From Thermoplasmata archaeon (GTDB taxonomy: Archaea > Thermoplasmatota > Thermoplasmata > RBG-16-68-12): a DNA stretch of 12,127 nt. The notes beneath the pieces are model-generated. The model was not told the origin of the DNA, did not search any database, and saw only the letters and a list, made by a program, of their open reading frames with translations. Position numbers and translations under genes: made by a program. Every line of letters starts with the position of its first letter. Position 1 is the stretch's first letter. The stretch covers positions 1-12,127 of the forward strand of contig JAJYKG010000043.1 in the NCBI GenBank assembly GCA_021788795.1, in the 5' to 3' direction. Positions 6,197 through 12,127 of the stretch are shown piece after piece.

Positions 6197-6305
6197 ATGG
6201 TATGACGAAGGCTTGAAGGTAACGCTCGCGACTTTGGGCACCCTAAACACGAAATTCGAAACGCCCGGATCCGAACGGGCCCGCTTTACCCCGGCGTGTC
6301 CCGCC

Positions 6306-6320
6306 GCGAAAGGGCTTTAG
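6306..6320 (+). promoter_or_regulatory. BRE/TATA-like promoter of the thioredoxin-like gene
   Basis: GCGAAA at 6306-6311 followed by CTTTAG at 6315-6320 resembles an archaeal BRE plus TATA box. The centre of the TATA element is about 26 bases before the ATG at 6344, which fits a leaderless transcript. Confidence 0.4.
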
Positions 6321-6343
6321 CATCGTACCGGCGTTAGGAGGGC

Positions 6344-6739
6344 ATGCATGCGCAGCCCGTGCGGGTCCGGATGCTGGGCCTGCTCCCTGCGGTGCTGGCG
6401 CCTTGCGGGGCCGCCTGCGCCCAGCCTTTCATGAACGGACCCGTCAAAGAACTCTCCCAGGAGGAGCACGCGGACACCCCGTCCTTCGTGCAGGAGAACG
6501 GCGAGCGTGCCCATGCCATCGCGGAGCAGCTCTTCCGGGAATTCGGCGACGACGTCCGCATTGAGGTCGTCGGACTGGACTCCCTCCGCGGGCTCGTCCT
6601 CGGCGCCCGCCACCGCATCGGAAAGGGCTTTGCGATCGTCGTGGGCGAACGTCAGGTCGTACGGAACCCCCGGGACTACGAATCGGTGAGGACGGCCGTC
6701 GCAGAGGCTTTGGGGGCCCGCGAGACGAACGCGGCCTGA
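6344..6739 (+). CDS. Thioredoxin-fold-like small protein with C-x3-C
   Basis: This 131-aa protein begins with a beta-like segment (VRVRMLGLLP, residues 6-15) followed by C21-G-A-A-C25. A long helix follows (about 45-66), then strands and helices ending in R-N-P-R-D-Y-E-S-V-R-T-A-V-A-E-A-L. The order strand, cysteine pair, helix, strand (V-R-I-E-V-V-G-L-D-S), strand (F-A-I-V-V-G-E-R) and terminal helix resembles a thioredoxin fold, but the cysteines are spaced C-x3-C rather than C-x2-C and lack a typical cis-Pro context. The fold assignment is tentative. The ATG at 6344 sits one base after a GGAGGG; that motif is better spaced for an out-of-frame ATG at 6348, which opens only a 28-codon frame, so a leaderless start at 6344 or an internal in-frame GTG at 6359 is more likely. 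It diverges from cstA and is convergent with the cupredoxin gene. Confidence 0.68.
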   Translation: MHAQPVRVRMLGLLPAVLAPCGAACAQPFMNGPVKELSQEEHADTPSFVQENGERAHAIAEQLFREFGDDVRIEVVGLDSLRGLVLGARHRIGKGFAIVVGERQVVRNPRDYESVRTAVAEALGARETNAA

Positions 6740-6793
6740 CCCGCACCGCGTTCGGGCCGGCGGGATGAAGTCCGCCTCCAAAAGGAAAGAAGA

Positions 6794-6830
6794 GAGTGGA
6801 GCGAATCGGGAGGCACCGGCCGCTCCACTC
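6794..6830. terminator. Stem-loop between convergent genes
   Basis: GAGTGGAGCG (6794-6803) and CGCTCCACTC (6821-6830) form a perfect 10-bp inverted repeat around a 17-base loop. It lies in the gap between the ends of the thioredoxin-like gene and the cupredoxin gene, where a bidirectional transcription stop is expected. There is no T-run of the kind usual for archaeal termination, so it may instead protect the mRNA 3' ends. Confidence 0.45.
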
Positions 6831-6863
6831 CCGTTAGCGGTTAGCTGTAATTGAAGAGGGTAC

Positions 6864-7496
6864 CTACGGGCCCACCACCGTGATCGTCCCGGTCATGAAG
6901 CCGGCGGTTACCATCGCATGTCCGTCGCAGGGGGCCATGCAGTGCCAGACGAACTGGCCCGCGGTGGTGAAGACGGCCGTGAAGGCGACGACCGTGGGGG
7001 TCGTGCCCTGGGCGGCCGGGATGGGGACGTTAATCTGGTACGGGGTGTCGATCAGGGTGAAGGTGTGCGCCACCTGGGTGGGCAGGACGGACGTCACCGA
7101 GGCGCCGCTCGCCGTCGTGTTCGTCACCGTCTCGGTCCCACCGACCGTTCCGAGGACCTTCGCGAAGGACGCGGGGACCGGATTCGTCCCGTTGTCGTAG
7201 TTCGTCACTGTGATCGTGACCGGCACGTTCGCGGGGACCGTGAAGTTCGCCGGGAAGTATTCGTCCGCGCCCGTGTAGGGGTTGAACGCAACCGTAAGGT
7301 AGAGCTGCTCCGGACGGGGGGTCGAGACCGTCTGGGGTGCGGCCGCGTGGCCGAGGATCCCCCCGCCCAAGACGCCCAAGGACAAGACGATCACGCCCAC
7401 CAGGATCAGGGTGCCCGACCCGACCTGCCGACGACCCTTCATCCTCCGGCCAAGCACCTCTTCTCTCGCCGTCATTCCACTGGTTCGCTCCGACAT
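6864..7496 (-). CDS. Membrane-anchored cupredoxin (blue copper-like protein)
   Basis: This 210-aa protein has a short basic N-terminus, one hydrophobic helix at residues 29-49 and an extracytoplasmic domain with cupredoxin features: A-H144-T-F-T-L in the position of the first copper-binding His, and a C-terminal loop W-H-C186-M-A-P-C190-D-G-H193-A-M195, then G-F-M201. Type 1 copper sites use His, Cys, His and Met, all available here, and such proteins carry electrons on the outer membrane face. The second cysteine, C190, gives a C-x3-C-x2-H-x-M pattern that is close to, but one residue shorter in two gaps than, the binuclear CuA motif C-x3-C-x3-H-x2-M. Archaeal sulfocyanins and rusticyanin-like proteins are the likeliest relatives. 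GAGG eight bases before the ATG at 7494-7496 supports the start. An in-frame ATG at residue 8 is possible. Confidence 0.85.
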   Translation of the reverse strand: MSERTSGMTAREEVLGRRMKGRRQVGSGTLILVGVIVLSLGVLGGGILGHAAAPQTVSTPRPEQLYLTVAFNPYTGADEYFPANFTVPANVPVTITVTNYDNGTNPVPASFAKVLGTVGGTETVTNTTASGASVTSVLPTQVAHTFTLIDTPYQINVPIPAAQGTTPTVVAFTAVFTTAGQFVWHCMAPCDGHAMVTAGFMTGTITVVGP

Positions 7497-7547
7497 GCCG
7501 ATGCCTCTTAGGCCGACCGAAACATGCGGGAGATTAGAGACGTCGGG

Positions 7548-7560
7548 ACGTATGGTACGT
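7548..7560. promoter_or_regulatory. Palindromic operator candidate before the cupredoxin gene
   Basis: ACGTA-TGG-TACGT is a perfect 5-3-5 inverted repeat 52-64 bases before the cupredoxin start. It lies in the 96-bp gap behind the aldo/keto reductase gene, where a promoter must lie if the cupredoxin is transcribed on its own. No matching regulator is encoded next to it. Confidence 0.35.
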
Positions 7561-7592
7561 ATTGTAGGGATTTCGGGCGGCCTAACTGCGCG

Positions 7593-8423
7593 TCATGGCG
7601 AGCGCGACGGGTCCCAGCCGGTGTGGAGGTCCGTTCCATGGAGCGAATCCAGCTCGCGCAGGTCCTCGGCACCGAGCTCGAAATCGAAGACGTCCCGGTT
7701 CTCCCGAATCCGTTCGGGCCTGACGGACTTCGGGATGGCGGCGGCGCCCTGCTGGAGGCACCAGCGGATGAGGACCTGGGCCGGCGTCTTGCCGTGTCGC
7801 CGGGCGACGGACGCGACGCGGTGGTCGCCCAGGCGGCGCCCCTTCGTGAGCGGGCTGTAGGCCTCGGTGAGGATCCCGTGCTCGCCGCAGAACGCACGGA
7901 CCTCGCGCTGCGGGAGGAAAGGGTGCATCTCGACCTGGTCCACGGCGGGCGGCACCTTGGCGCCGTCCAAGAGCTCCTCGAGGTGGTGGACCATGTAGTT
8001 GCCCACCCCGACGGCGCGGGCCCAGCCTCGCGCATAGACGGCTTCCATGGCCTTCCACGTCTCCGGCCGGTGCCCCTCGACGGGCCAGTGGATCAGGTAG
8101 AGATCCACGTACTCGAGGCCGAGCGTGCGCAGGCTGCGGGCGCACGCCTTGAGCGTCTCGTCGTACCCGTGGTCCGAGTTCCAGAGCTTCGTGGTCACGA
8201 AGACCTCGTCCCGAGGGACGCCGCTCTCCCGCACCGCCTTACCGACGTCCGCCTCGTTCCCGTACAGCTTGGCGGTGTCGATCAGGCGGTACCCTTCCTC
8301 GAGGGCACAACGGATGGCGGACTCGGCCTCGCCACCCGGTCGCGCCTGGTAGACGCCCAGCCCCAGGTACGGCATCTCGGCGCCGTTGTTGAGGCGGGCG
8401 CGGGACTGGAAGGTGAGGGCCAT
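7593..8423 (-). CDS. Aldo/keto reductase (2,5-diketo-gluconate reductase-like)
   Basis: This 276-aa cytoplasmic NAD(P)H-dependent oxidoreductase of the AKR superfamily reduces aldehydes or ketones to alcohols. The catalytic tetrad is complete: D49, Y54, K79 and H112, within the motifs R-L-I-D-T-A-x-L-Y-G-N-E and Y-L-I-H-W-P. The cofactor loop I-P-K-S-V-R-P-E-R-I near residue 235 contains the Lys, Ser and Arg that favour NADPH. The length is the family norm of about 270-280 aa, and the sequence style is that of the AKR5 group, which includes 2,5-diketo-D-gluconate reductases and methylglyoxal reductases; the physiological substrate cannot be told. The ATG at 8421-8423 has GGAG seven bases upstream within a perfect palindrome. 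It lies 102 bp downstream of the cyclophilin gene on the same strand and may have its own promoter. Confidence 0.95.
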   Translation of the reverse strand: MALTFQSRARLNNGAEMPYLGLGVYQARPGGEAESAIRCALEEGYRLIDTAKLYGNEADVGKAVRESGVPRDEVFVTTKLWNSDHGYDETLKACARSLRTLGLEYVDLYLIHWPVEGHRPETWKAMEAVYARGWARAVGVGNYMVHHLEELLDGAKVPPAVDQVEMHPFLPQREVRAFCGEHGILTEAYSPLTKGRRLGDHRVASVARRHGKTPAQVLIRWCLQQGAAAIPKSVRPERIRENRDVFDFELGAEDLRELDSLHGTDLHTGWDPSRSP

Positions 8424-8429
8424 GCCGCT

Positions 8430-8443
8430 TCTCCTCGAGGAGA
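8430..8443. repeat. Perfect 14-bp palindrome covering the ribosome binding site of the aldo/keto reductase
   Basis: TCTCCTCGAGGAGA is its own reverse complement and ends seven bases before the ATG. Its downstream half is the Shine-Dalgarno sequence GAGGAGA on the minus strand. It can act as a DNA operator or, in RNA, pair as five base pairs around a TCGA loop and mask the ribosome binding site. Confidence 0.5.
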
Positions 8444-8525
8444 CGAAGCCGCCGTCCTACTTCAAGCTCGGGCCCCATCCCGGGGAGGCTCTACGCCCTT
8501 GCGTGCGCTTGGCCGCGGCTGGGGC

Positions 8526-8987
8526 TCACGGGTGGACGACCGTGGCCTTCTGGATGACGACGTCCTTGAGGGGGCGGTCGTTCCGGTTGCGCGGGACGCG
8601 GCTGATCGCGTCCGCCACGTCCATGCCCGCGACGACCTTGCCGAACACGGGGTGCTTGTCGTCCAAGCGGAAGTTGTCCACGACGTTGACGAAGAACTGG
8701 CTCCCGCCGGTGTTCGGGCCCGCGTTCGCCATGGCGAGCGTGCCCCGCGCGTTGCGGTGCTCCCGGGAGAACTCGTCCTTGATCGTGTACCCGGGGCCGC
8801 CCATGCCGCTGCCCGTGGGGTCGCCGCCCTGGATCATGAAGCCAGGGATCACCCGGTGGAAGATCACGCCGTCGTAGAAGCCGCGCTCCACGAGCTTCCG
8901 GAAGTTGCCCGCGGTGATGGGCATCGTGGGCTCGAACAGCTCGATGCGGAGGTCGCCCAGGGTCGTCTGCAGGAGGACTTCGCTCAT
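8526..8987 (-). CDS. Cyclophilin-type peptidyl-prolyl cis-trans isomerase
   Basis: This 153-aa protein catalyses cis-trans isomerisation of prolyl bonds during protein folding. Active-site motifs are F43-H44-R45-V-I-P-G-F50-M51-I-Q53-G-G-D56, then A-N-A-G-P-N-T-G-G-S-Q97-F98-F99 and L-D-D-K-H-P-V-F-G-K-V, all typical of the small prokaryotic cyclophilins. The catalytic Arg45, Phe50, Met51 and Gln53 are present. There is no signal peptide, so it acts in the cytoplasm. I chose the ATG at 8985-8987 because it begins right at the first conserved strand (E-V-L-L-Q-T-T-L-G-D), with GGGGAG just before it; a longer frame to 9068 adds 27 residues with no family counterpart. CTTAAG at 9018-9023, 31 bases upstream, is a candidate TATA box. 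The gene diverges from the propeller gene. Confidence 0.95.
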   Translation of the reverse strand: MSEVLLQTTLGDLRIELFEPTMPITAGNFRKLVERGFYDGVIFHRVIPGFMIQGGDPTGSGMGGPGYTIKDEFSREHRNARGTLAMANAGPNTGGSQFFVNVVDNFRLDDKHPVFGKVVAGMDVADAISRVPRNRNDRPLKDVVIQKATVVHP

Positions 8988-9112
8988 GATCTCCCCGGTC
9001 TCGATGACAGCGAAGGACTTAAGGCTGCCCCCACGGGAGGCCGCGGCATCGTTAGGCACGCGGCTCACAAAGAACGGCGTTTGATGTAGCCCCGGGCTGC
9101 TGTCGTCCTCCG
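8988..9112. promoter_or_regulatory. Divergent promoter region of cyclophilin and propeller genes
   Basis: The 125-bp gap carries CTTAAG (9018-9023), placed correctly as a minus-strand TATA box for the cyclophilin. The plus-strand TTTGATGTA (9080-9088), about 29 bases before the ATG at 9113, is a weak TATA candidate for the propeller gene. That ATG has no Shine-Dalgarno motif, consistent with a leaderless transcript. Confidence 0.35.
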
Positions 9113-11113
9113 ATGTGGAACCGCCGCGGACTCCTCGTGATCGTCGCCGCCGTGAGCCTCACCCTCGCCGGGACCGCCGCCGTGGTCCTGACCGCCGGGA
9201 ACGCCCCGACCGGCCTGCTGCCGTTCGGCAGCTACGGCGAGATGGCCCGCTACATCTCCGGGACCCAATCGGCCGGAATCGGCCTCGCCGGAGGAACGAT
9301 GTTCGCCTCCCCCGGAAGCCAGACGCGCGCCCCTGCAGCCGGGACCGCGAGTCCGGGCGGCGCGTCCGGGACACCCGCATACTCCGGGACGAACGTCCAG
9401 GTCGCGGGCGTGGACGAGCTGGACACGGTGAAGACGGACGGCACCTACCTCTACCTCGCGTCGCAGGGTGAGGTGACCATCCTGCTCGCGTATCCCGCCG
9501 ACGCCATGCACGTCGTGAGCCGCATCCCCGTGGCGAACCTGACGGGCGCCCTCGTGGGAGGGAACGCCTCCGTCTCCGTGACCGGGCTGTTCCTCGTGGG
9601 CTCGCGCCTGGTCGTGGTCGCCCAGGCGTACGGGTACGGGAGGGCGGAATTCGGGCCGACGGCCCCCTCCGACGGCATCGCCGCGACACCCGTCCTGTTC
9701 CCGCCCCCGGAGCAGACGGTCGCCTTCCTCTTCGACGTCTCCGACCCGTCGGAGCCGGTCCTCCAGCACACCGTCTCCGTCACGGGCTGGCCCTCCACGG
9801 GCCGCATGGTCGACGGCACGGTCTACCTCGTGGCCACGCAGTGGATCCAGCAGGTCAATGGCACCTACGTGCTGCCCCAGGTCCGCGTCGACGCCGCATG
9901 CCAGGACCTGGCCCCCGGGCAGATCTACCACGATCCCCAGTCCCCCGACGCGTGGGACTACACGAACCTCCTCGCCGTGAACGCCTCCAGCGGCGAGTCG
10001 AGCGCGATGGCCGTCCTCACGGGCGGCTACTCGCTCCTCTACATGTCGCCGACGGCGATGTACCTCGCCTTCTACAAGTGGTACGTCGCCCCCATGATGC
10101 TGGCGGCCCCGATCGTGACCCCGGGCGGCTCGAGCGGATACACGACGATCTACAAGCTCCGGGCAGACGGGCTGGACATCGCCGCGGTCGGGTCCGCGGA
10201 CGTGCCGGGATCCCTGATCAACCAGTACGCGATGGACGAGTGGAACGGGTACCTTCGCGTCGCCACGACGACGCGCACGTTTGAGAACGGCTCGTCCGAC
10301 TCGAGCAGCGGCGTGTACGTGTTCGACGACGCCATGAACCCCGTCGGCTCCGTGCAGGGGCTCGCGCAGGGCGAGAGCATCTTCGCCGTCCGATTCCTGG
10401 GCGACCGCGCCTACGTGGTGACGTTCCGCATGATCGACCCGCTGTTCGTGATTGACCTCTCGGACCCGGCCCGCCCGAGCGTGAGCGGGTTCCTCGAGAT
10501 GCCCGGGTTCTCCGAGTACCTGTACCCCTTGGACGCGCAACATCTGGTCGGCGTGGGGAAGGACGCGGTCCCGGCCGTCGAGGGGAACTGGTCGTGGTAC
10601 CAGGGCCTCAAGCTCTCCCTCTACAACGTCACGAGCCCGACCGCCCCCAGCGAGACGGCCAACGTGACCCTCGGGGCCCGCGGCACGGACTCGATGGCCC
10701 TCTACGACCCGCACGCCTTCCTGTACGTCCCCGGCCGCCAGCTCATCGTGCTGCCCGTGGAGCTCGCGGTCGTCACCGCGAGCCAGTACCCGGACGGCGT
10801 GCCGCAGTGGGCCTGGGGGAGCATCGTCTGGCAGGGTGTGTACGTGTTCCAGGTGAACGAGACCACGGGCTTCACCGACGTCGGCCGGATCGCCCACGAC
10901 AACGGGACGGTCAACGCGACCTGCGGCTGGTACGGTGCGCCGGACGCGATCACGCGCTCCCTCTACATCGGGGACGTCCTGTACACGGTCTCCGCGACCG
11001 AGGTCATGGCGAACTCCCTTGCCGACCTCTCGGAGATCTCCGCGGTCACCTACGCCGCGGTTCCGACCACGTCCTTCGGATGCGGGTACGCCGGACCCGT
11101 CATGGTCGCCTGA
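9113..11113 (+). CDS. Secreted/surface beta-propeller domain protein (PF09826 type)
   Basis: This 666-aa protein has an N-terminal hydrophobic signal or anchor (residues 6-28 after basic W-N-R-R), a Gly/Ser/Pro-rich linker (about 55-92), then the long propeller domain. The signature N94-V-Q-V-A-G-V-D-E-L-D-T-V-K-T-D-G opens the domain, and the block at 420-452 (V-R-F-L-G-D-R-A-Y-V-V-T-F-R, then D-P-L-F-V-I-D-L-S-D-P) is characteristic of this family of extracellular archaeal and bacterial proteins of unknown function. Eleven N-x-S/T sequons, such as NLT, NWS and NVT, suggest heavy N-glycosylation outside the cell. Only three cysteines are present (in D-A-A-C, N-A-T-C and F-G-C-G). There is no C-terminal transmembrane helix, so anchoring would be by the N-terminal helix or not at all. 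The neighbouring genes give no clear functional link. Its molecular role, perhaps binding or a protease-like scaffold, is not known for the family. Confidence 0.9.
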   Translation: MWNRRGLLVIVAAVSLTLAGTAAVVLTAGNAPTGLLPFGSYGEMARYISGTQSAGIGLAGGTMFASPGSQTRAPAAGTASPGGASGTPAYSGTNVQVAGVDELDTVKTDGTYLYLASQGEVTILLAYPADAMHVVSRIPVANLTGALVGGNASVSVTGLFLVGSRLVVVAQAYGYGRAEFGPTAPSDGIAATPVLFPPPEQTVAFLFDVSDPSEPVLQHTVSVTGWPSTGRMVDGTVYLVATQWIQQVNGTYVLPQVRVDAACQDLAPGQIYHDPQSPDAWDYTNLLAVNASSGESSAMAVLTGGYSLLYMSPTAMYLAFYKWYVAPMMLAAPIVTPGGSSGYTTIYKLRADGLDIAAVGSADVPGSLINQYAMDEWNGYLRVATTTRTFENGSSDSSSGVYVFDDAMNPVGSVQGLAQGESIFAVRFLGDRAYVVTFRMIDPLFVIDLSDPARPSVSGFLEMPGFSEYLYPLDAQHLVGVGKDAVPAVEGNWSWYQGLKLSLYNVTSPTAPSETANVTLGARGTDSMALYDPHAFLYVPGRQLIVLPVELAVVTASQYPDGVPQWAWGSIVWQGVYVFQVNETTGFTDVGRIAHDNGTVNATCGWYGAPDAITRSLYIGDVLYTVSATEVMANSLADLSEISAVTYAAVPTTSFGCGYAGPVMVA

Positions 11114-11176
11114 CCGCGCACTTCCCCGGCGTCGCTTCGGCGCACGGGCCGTGGCGGGCGGAAGGAGACGGTCGGC
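11114..11176. other. Short gap between convergent genes
   Basis: Sixty-three G+C-rich bases lie between the ends of the propeller and YceI genes. I see no gene, no strong inverted repeat and no T-run. Confidence 0.5.
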
Positions 11177-11764
11177 TCAGGCCTTGGCCTTCTCGACCGT
11201 CTCGATATTCAGGGCGATCTTGATCCGGTCGCCGACGAGGACCCCGCCCGCGTCCAGGACCTGGTTCCAGTTCATCCCGAAGTCCTTCCGGTTCAGGGTC
11301 GTCTCGGCCGAGTACCCGCGCCGCCGGTTCCCCCACGGGTCCCTAATCTCGCCGAGGTAGGTGACGTCCAGCGTCACCGGGCGCGCGACCCCGTGGATGG
11401 TCAGCTCGCCGTGGACCTTCCCGCTGTCGTCGCCGTCGGGTTCGATCGAGGTGCTACGGAACGTGATCTTGGGATGCTTCGCCGCGTCGAAGAAGTCCGG
11501 GGACCGCAGATGGTTGTCCCGGTCCGCGACGCCCGTGTCGACGGACGCGGCGTCGATCTCGGCCGTGATCGTGGATTTCCTCCAGTCGGCCTCGTCGAGC
11601 TCCACGGCCCCGGAGAGGGACTTGAACGTGCCCTTCACGGTCGCGACCATCATGTGCCGGACCGCGAACTCCACCGAGGAGTGAGTCGGATCCAGCGGCC
11701 ATAGGCTGGCCGACGCCTTTCGGTTCTCAGTCGTTTCGGATGCGGTGAACGCTTCACTCGCCAT
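11177..11764 (-). CDS. YceI-family lipocalin-like protein
   Basis: This 195-aa protein is a YceI-family member, an eight-stranded barrel that in bacterial structures holds a long isoprenoid or other lipid. Family motifs in order are W-x-L-D-P-T-H-S-S-V-E-F-A-V-R-H (about 22-37), R-D-N-H-L-R-S-P-D-F-F-D, P-K-I-T-F-R-S, L-T-I-H-G-V-A-R-P-V-T-L and R-K-D-F-G-M-N-W. There is no signal peptide, unlike the periplasmic E. coli protein, so it is likely cytoplasmic. The ATG at 11762-11764 is preferred: a minus-strand TATATC lies about 27 bases upstream, fitting a leaderless message, whereas an in-frame start at 11845 would place the promoter inside the gene. It is transcribed away from an HxlR-type regulator gene that probably controls it. 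The ligand is unknown; roles in stress or quinone handling are suggested for relatives. Confidence 0.94.
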   Translation of the reverse strand: MASEAFTASETTENRKASASLWPLDPTHSSVEFAVRHMMVATVKGTFKSLSGAVELDEADWRKSTITAEIDAASVDTGVADRDNHLRSPDFFDAAKHPKITFRSTSIEPDGDDSGKVHGELTIHGVARPVTLDVTYLGEIRDPWGNRRRGYSAETTLNRKDFGMNWNQVLDAGGVLVGDRIKIALNIETVEKAKA

Positions 11765-11872
11765 AGCCGCGCTACGTATCCGATAGTGATATACTTCCCA
11801 CTCCGTAGCATCGTAGCCGCTCCTGGACTTCGGAGTGGCAAGCATTTATACTACGGAACGAATAGCGAGCTC
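11765..11872. promoter_or_regulatory. Divergent regulatory region with mirrored TATA boxes and CGTAG repeats
   Basis: Minus-strand TATATC (11788-11793) and plus-strand TTTATA (11845-11850) each lie 25-27 bases before the start of YceI and of the HxlR-type gene, so both messages look leaderless. Between and around them are four copies of one pentamer: CTACG at 11772 and 11851, and CGTAG at 11804 and 11812. Longer inverted pairs are TCCGTAG/CTACGGA (11802-11808 and 11851-11857) and CACTCCG/CGGAGTG (11799-11805 and 11831-11837). This is a good candidate operator region for the divergent regulator. Confidence 0.6.
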
Positions 11873-12127
11873 GTGGTGAGCGAACACGCACACGGGGGAC
11901 GGCCGCGGAAGCCGAGGCCCGCAGGGACGACCCCCGCCCCGGGAGGCTGCCGCCTCACGGAGCTGTTCCAGGTCCTCGGAAGGGCCCACATGCTCGACAT
12001 TCTGCACATCTTCCACGAGGACCCGAGCCCGCATCGCTTCGTCGACCTCCAAGAGCGGCTGCACCTGTCCCCGAACACGCTCTCGGAGCGGCTGCACGAT
12101 CTCGTGGACGCGGGGCTCCTGACCCGG
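11873..12127 (+). CDS. HxlR-type winged-helix transcription regulator (partial, runs off the edge)
   Basis: The first 85 codons are present and the frame is open to the window end. After a basic Pro-rich extension (residues 1-24) comes C26-R-L-T-E-L-F-Q-V-L-G-R-A-H-M-L-D-I-L, which matches the start of the HxlR-type winged helix, including the conserved Cys near the first helix. F-V-D-L-Q-E-R-L follows, and then the recognition helix L-S-P-N-T-L-S-E-R-L-H-D-L (65-77) and A-G-L-L-T-R. HxlR-type proteins are dimeric repressors or activators, some sensing reactive electrophiles, disulfide stress or ligands through the conserved Cys. The start is GTG at 11873 (or 11876), about 25 bases after a TATA box; no ribosome binding site is seen. 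It diverges from the YceI gene, which is its most likely target. The C-terminal wing and dimer helix are outside the window. Confidence 0.88.
   Translation, partial: MVSEHAHGGRPRKPRPAGTTPAPGGCRLTELFQVLGRAHMLDILHIFHEDPSPHRFVDLQERLHLSPNTLSERLHDLVDAGLLTR

Noticed and set aside
7524..9089. A 521-codon plus-strand open frame opposite the aldo/keto reductase and cyclophilin
   Set aside because: It spans two well-supported minus-strand genes and their gap; it is an antisense shadow.
9065..10897. A 610-codon minus-strand open frame opposite the propeller gene
   Set aside because: Composition is Arg/Gly/His/Val-rich and motif-free; the plus-strand frame carries a signal anchor and PF09826 signatures.
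1..12127. CRISPR arrays, insertion sequences, tRNA or rRNA genes
   Set aside because: No regularly spaced repeats, transposase-like proteins, terminal inverted repeats flanking a gene, or tRNA/rRNA consensus segments were seen.

Overview
The window looks like a contig end from a G+C-rich archaeal genome, probably an uncultivated member of the Thermoplasmatota or a relative. The archaeal reading rests on TATA-like elements about 25-30 nt before several start codons (leaderless style), a secreted beta-propeller protein of the PF09826 type, a paired set of ArsA/GET3-like ATPases and a membrane-anchored cupredoxin. The phylum is inference; no rRNA or tRNA gene is present to fix it. The first nine bases match the 3' end of the common Illumina adapter, so the left edge is probably a raw contig end.

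Layout. Bases 158-592 (+) encode a small protein with two RanBP2-type zinc fingers. It converges on, and overlaps by 119 bp, a small minus-strand gene (474-743). A plus-strand gene for a one-helix membrane-anchored protein (827-1474) follows. Its stop codon shares a CTAG with the stop of the opposing minus-strand operon. That operon, read leftwards from 4292 to 1471, holds a 96-aa helical protein, two paralogous ArsA/GET3-like ATPases (329 and 344 aa) and a 162-aa protein, with tight 10-11 bp gaps and one 4-bp overlap. The 96-aa protein is a clear paralogue of the small protein at 474-743, so the window carries two copies of one uncharacterised family. Just upstream, on the same strand, is a CstA-family transporter (4359-6143).

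The right half is mostly housekeeping and envelope genes: a thioredoxin-like small protein (6344-6739, +), a cupredoxin with an N-terminal membrane anchor (6864-7496, -), an aldo/keto reductase (7593-8423, -), a cyclophilin-type peptidyl-prolyl isomerase (8526-8987, -), a large secreted beta-propeller protein rich in N-glycosylation sequons (9113-11113, +), a YceI-family lipocalin-like protein (11177-11764, -), and the start of an HxlR-type regulator (11873 to the window edge, +). The last two diverge from a compact regulatory region with mirrored TATA boxes and repeated CGTAG motifs.

The least ordinary part is the 1471-4292 operon. The first ATPase keeps the catalytic Asp of the ArsA/GET3 switch I loop. 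The second has Asn there and a degenerate switch II, which suggests an asymmetric heterodimer with one hydrolysing and one regulatory subunit. It is served by a small family-specific partner and a 162-aa protein with a C-terminal Cys-His. The operon plausibly acts in membrane-protein targeting or another client-handling ATPase cycle, but its substrate cannot be read from sequence.
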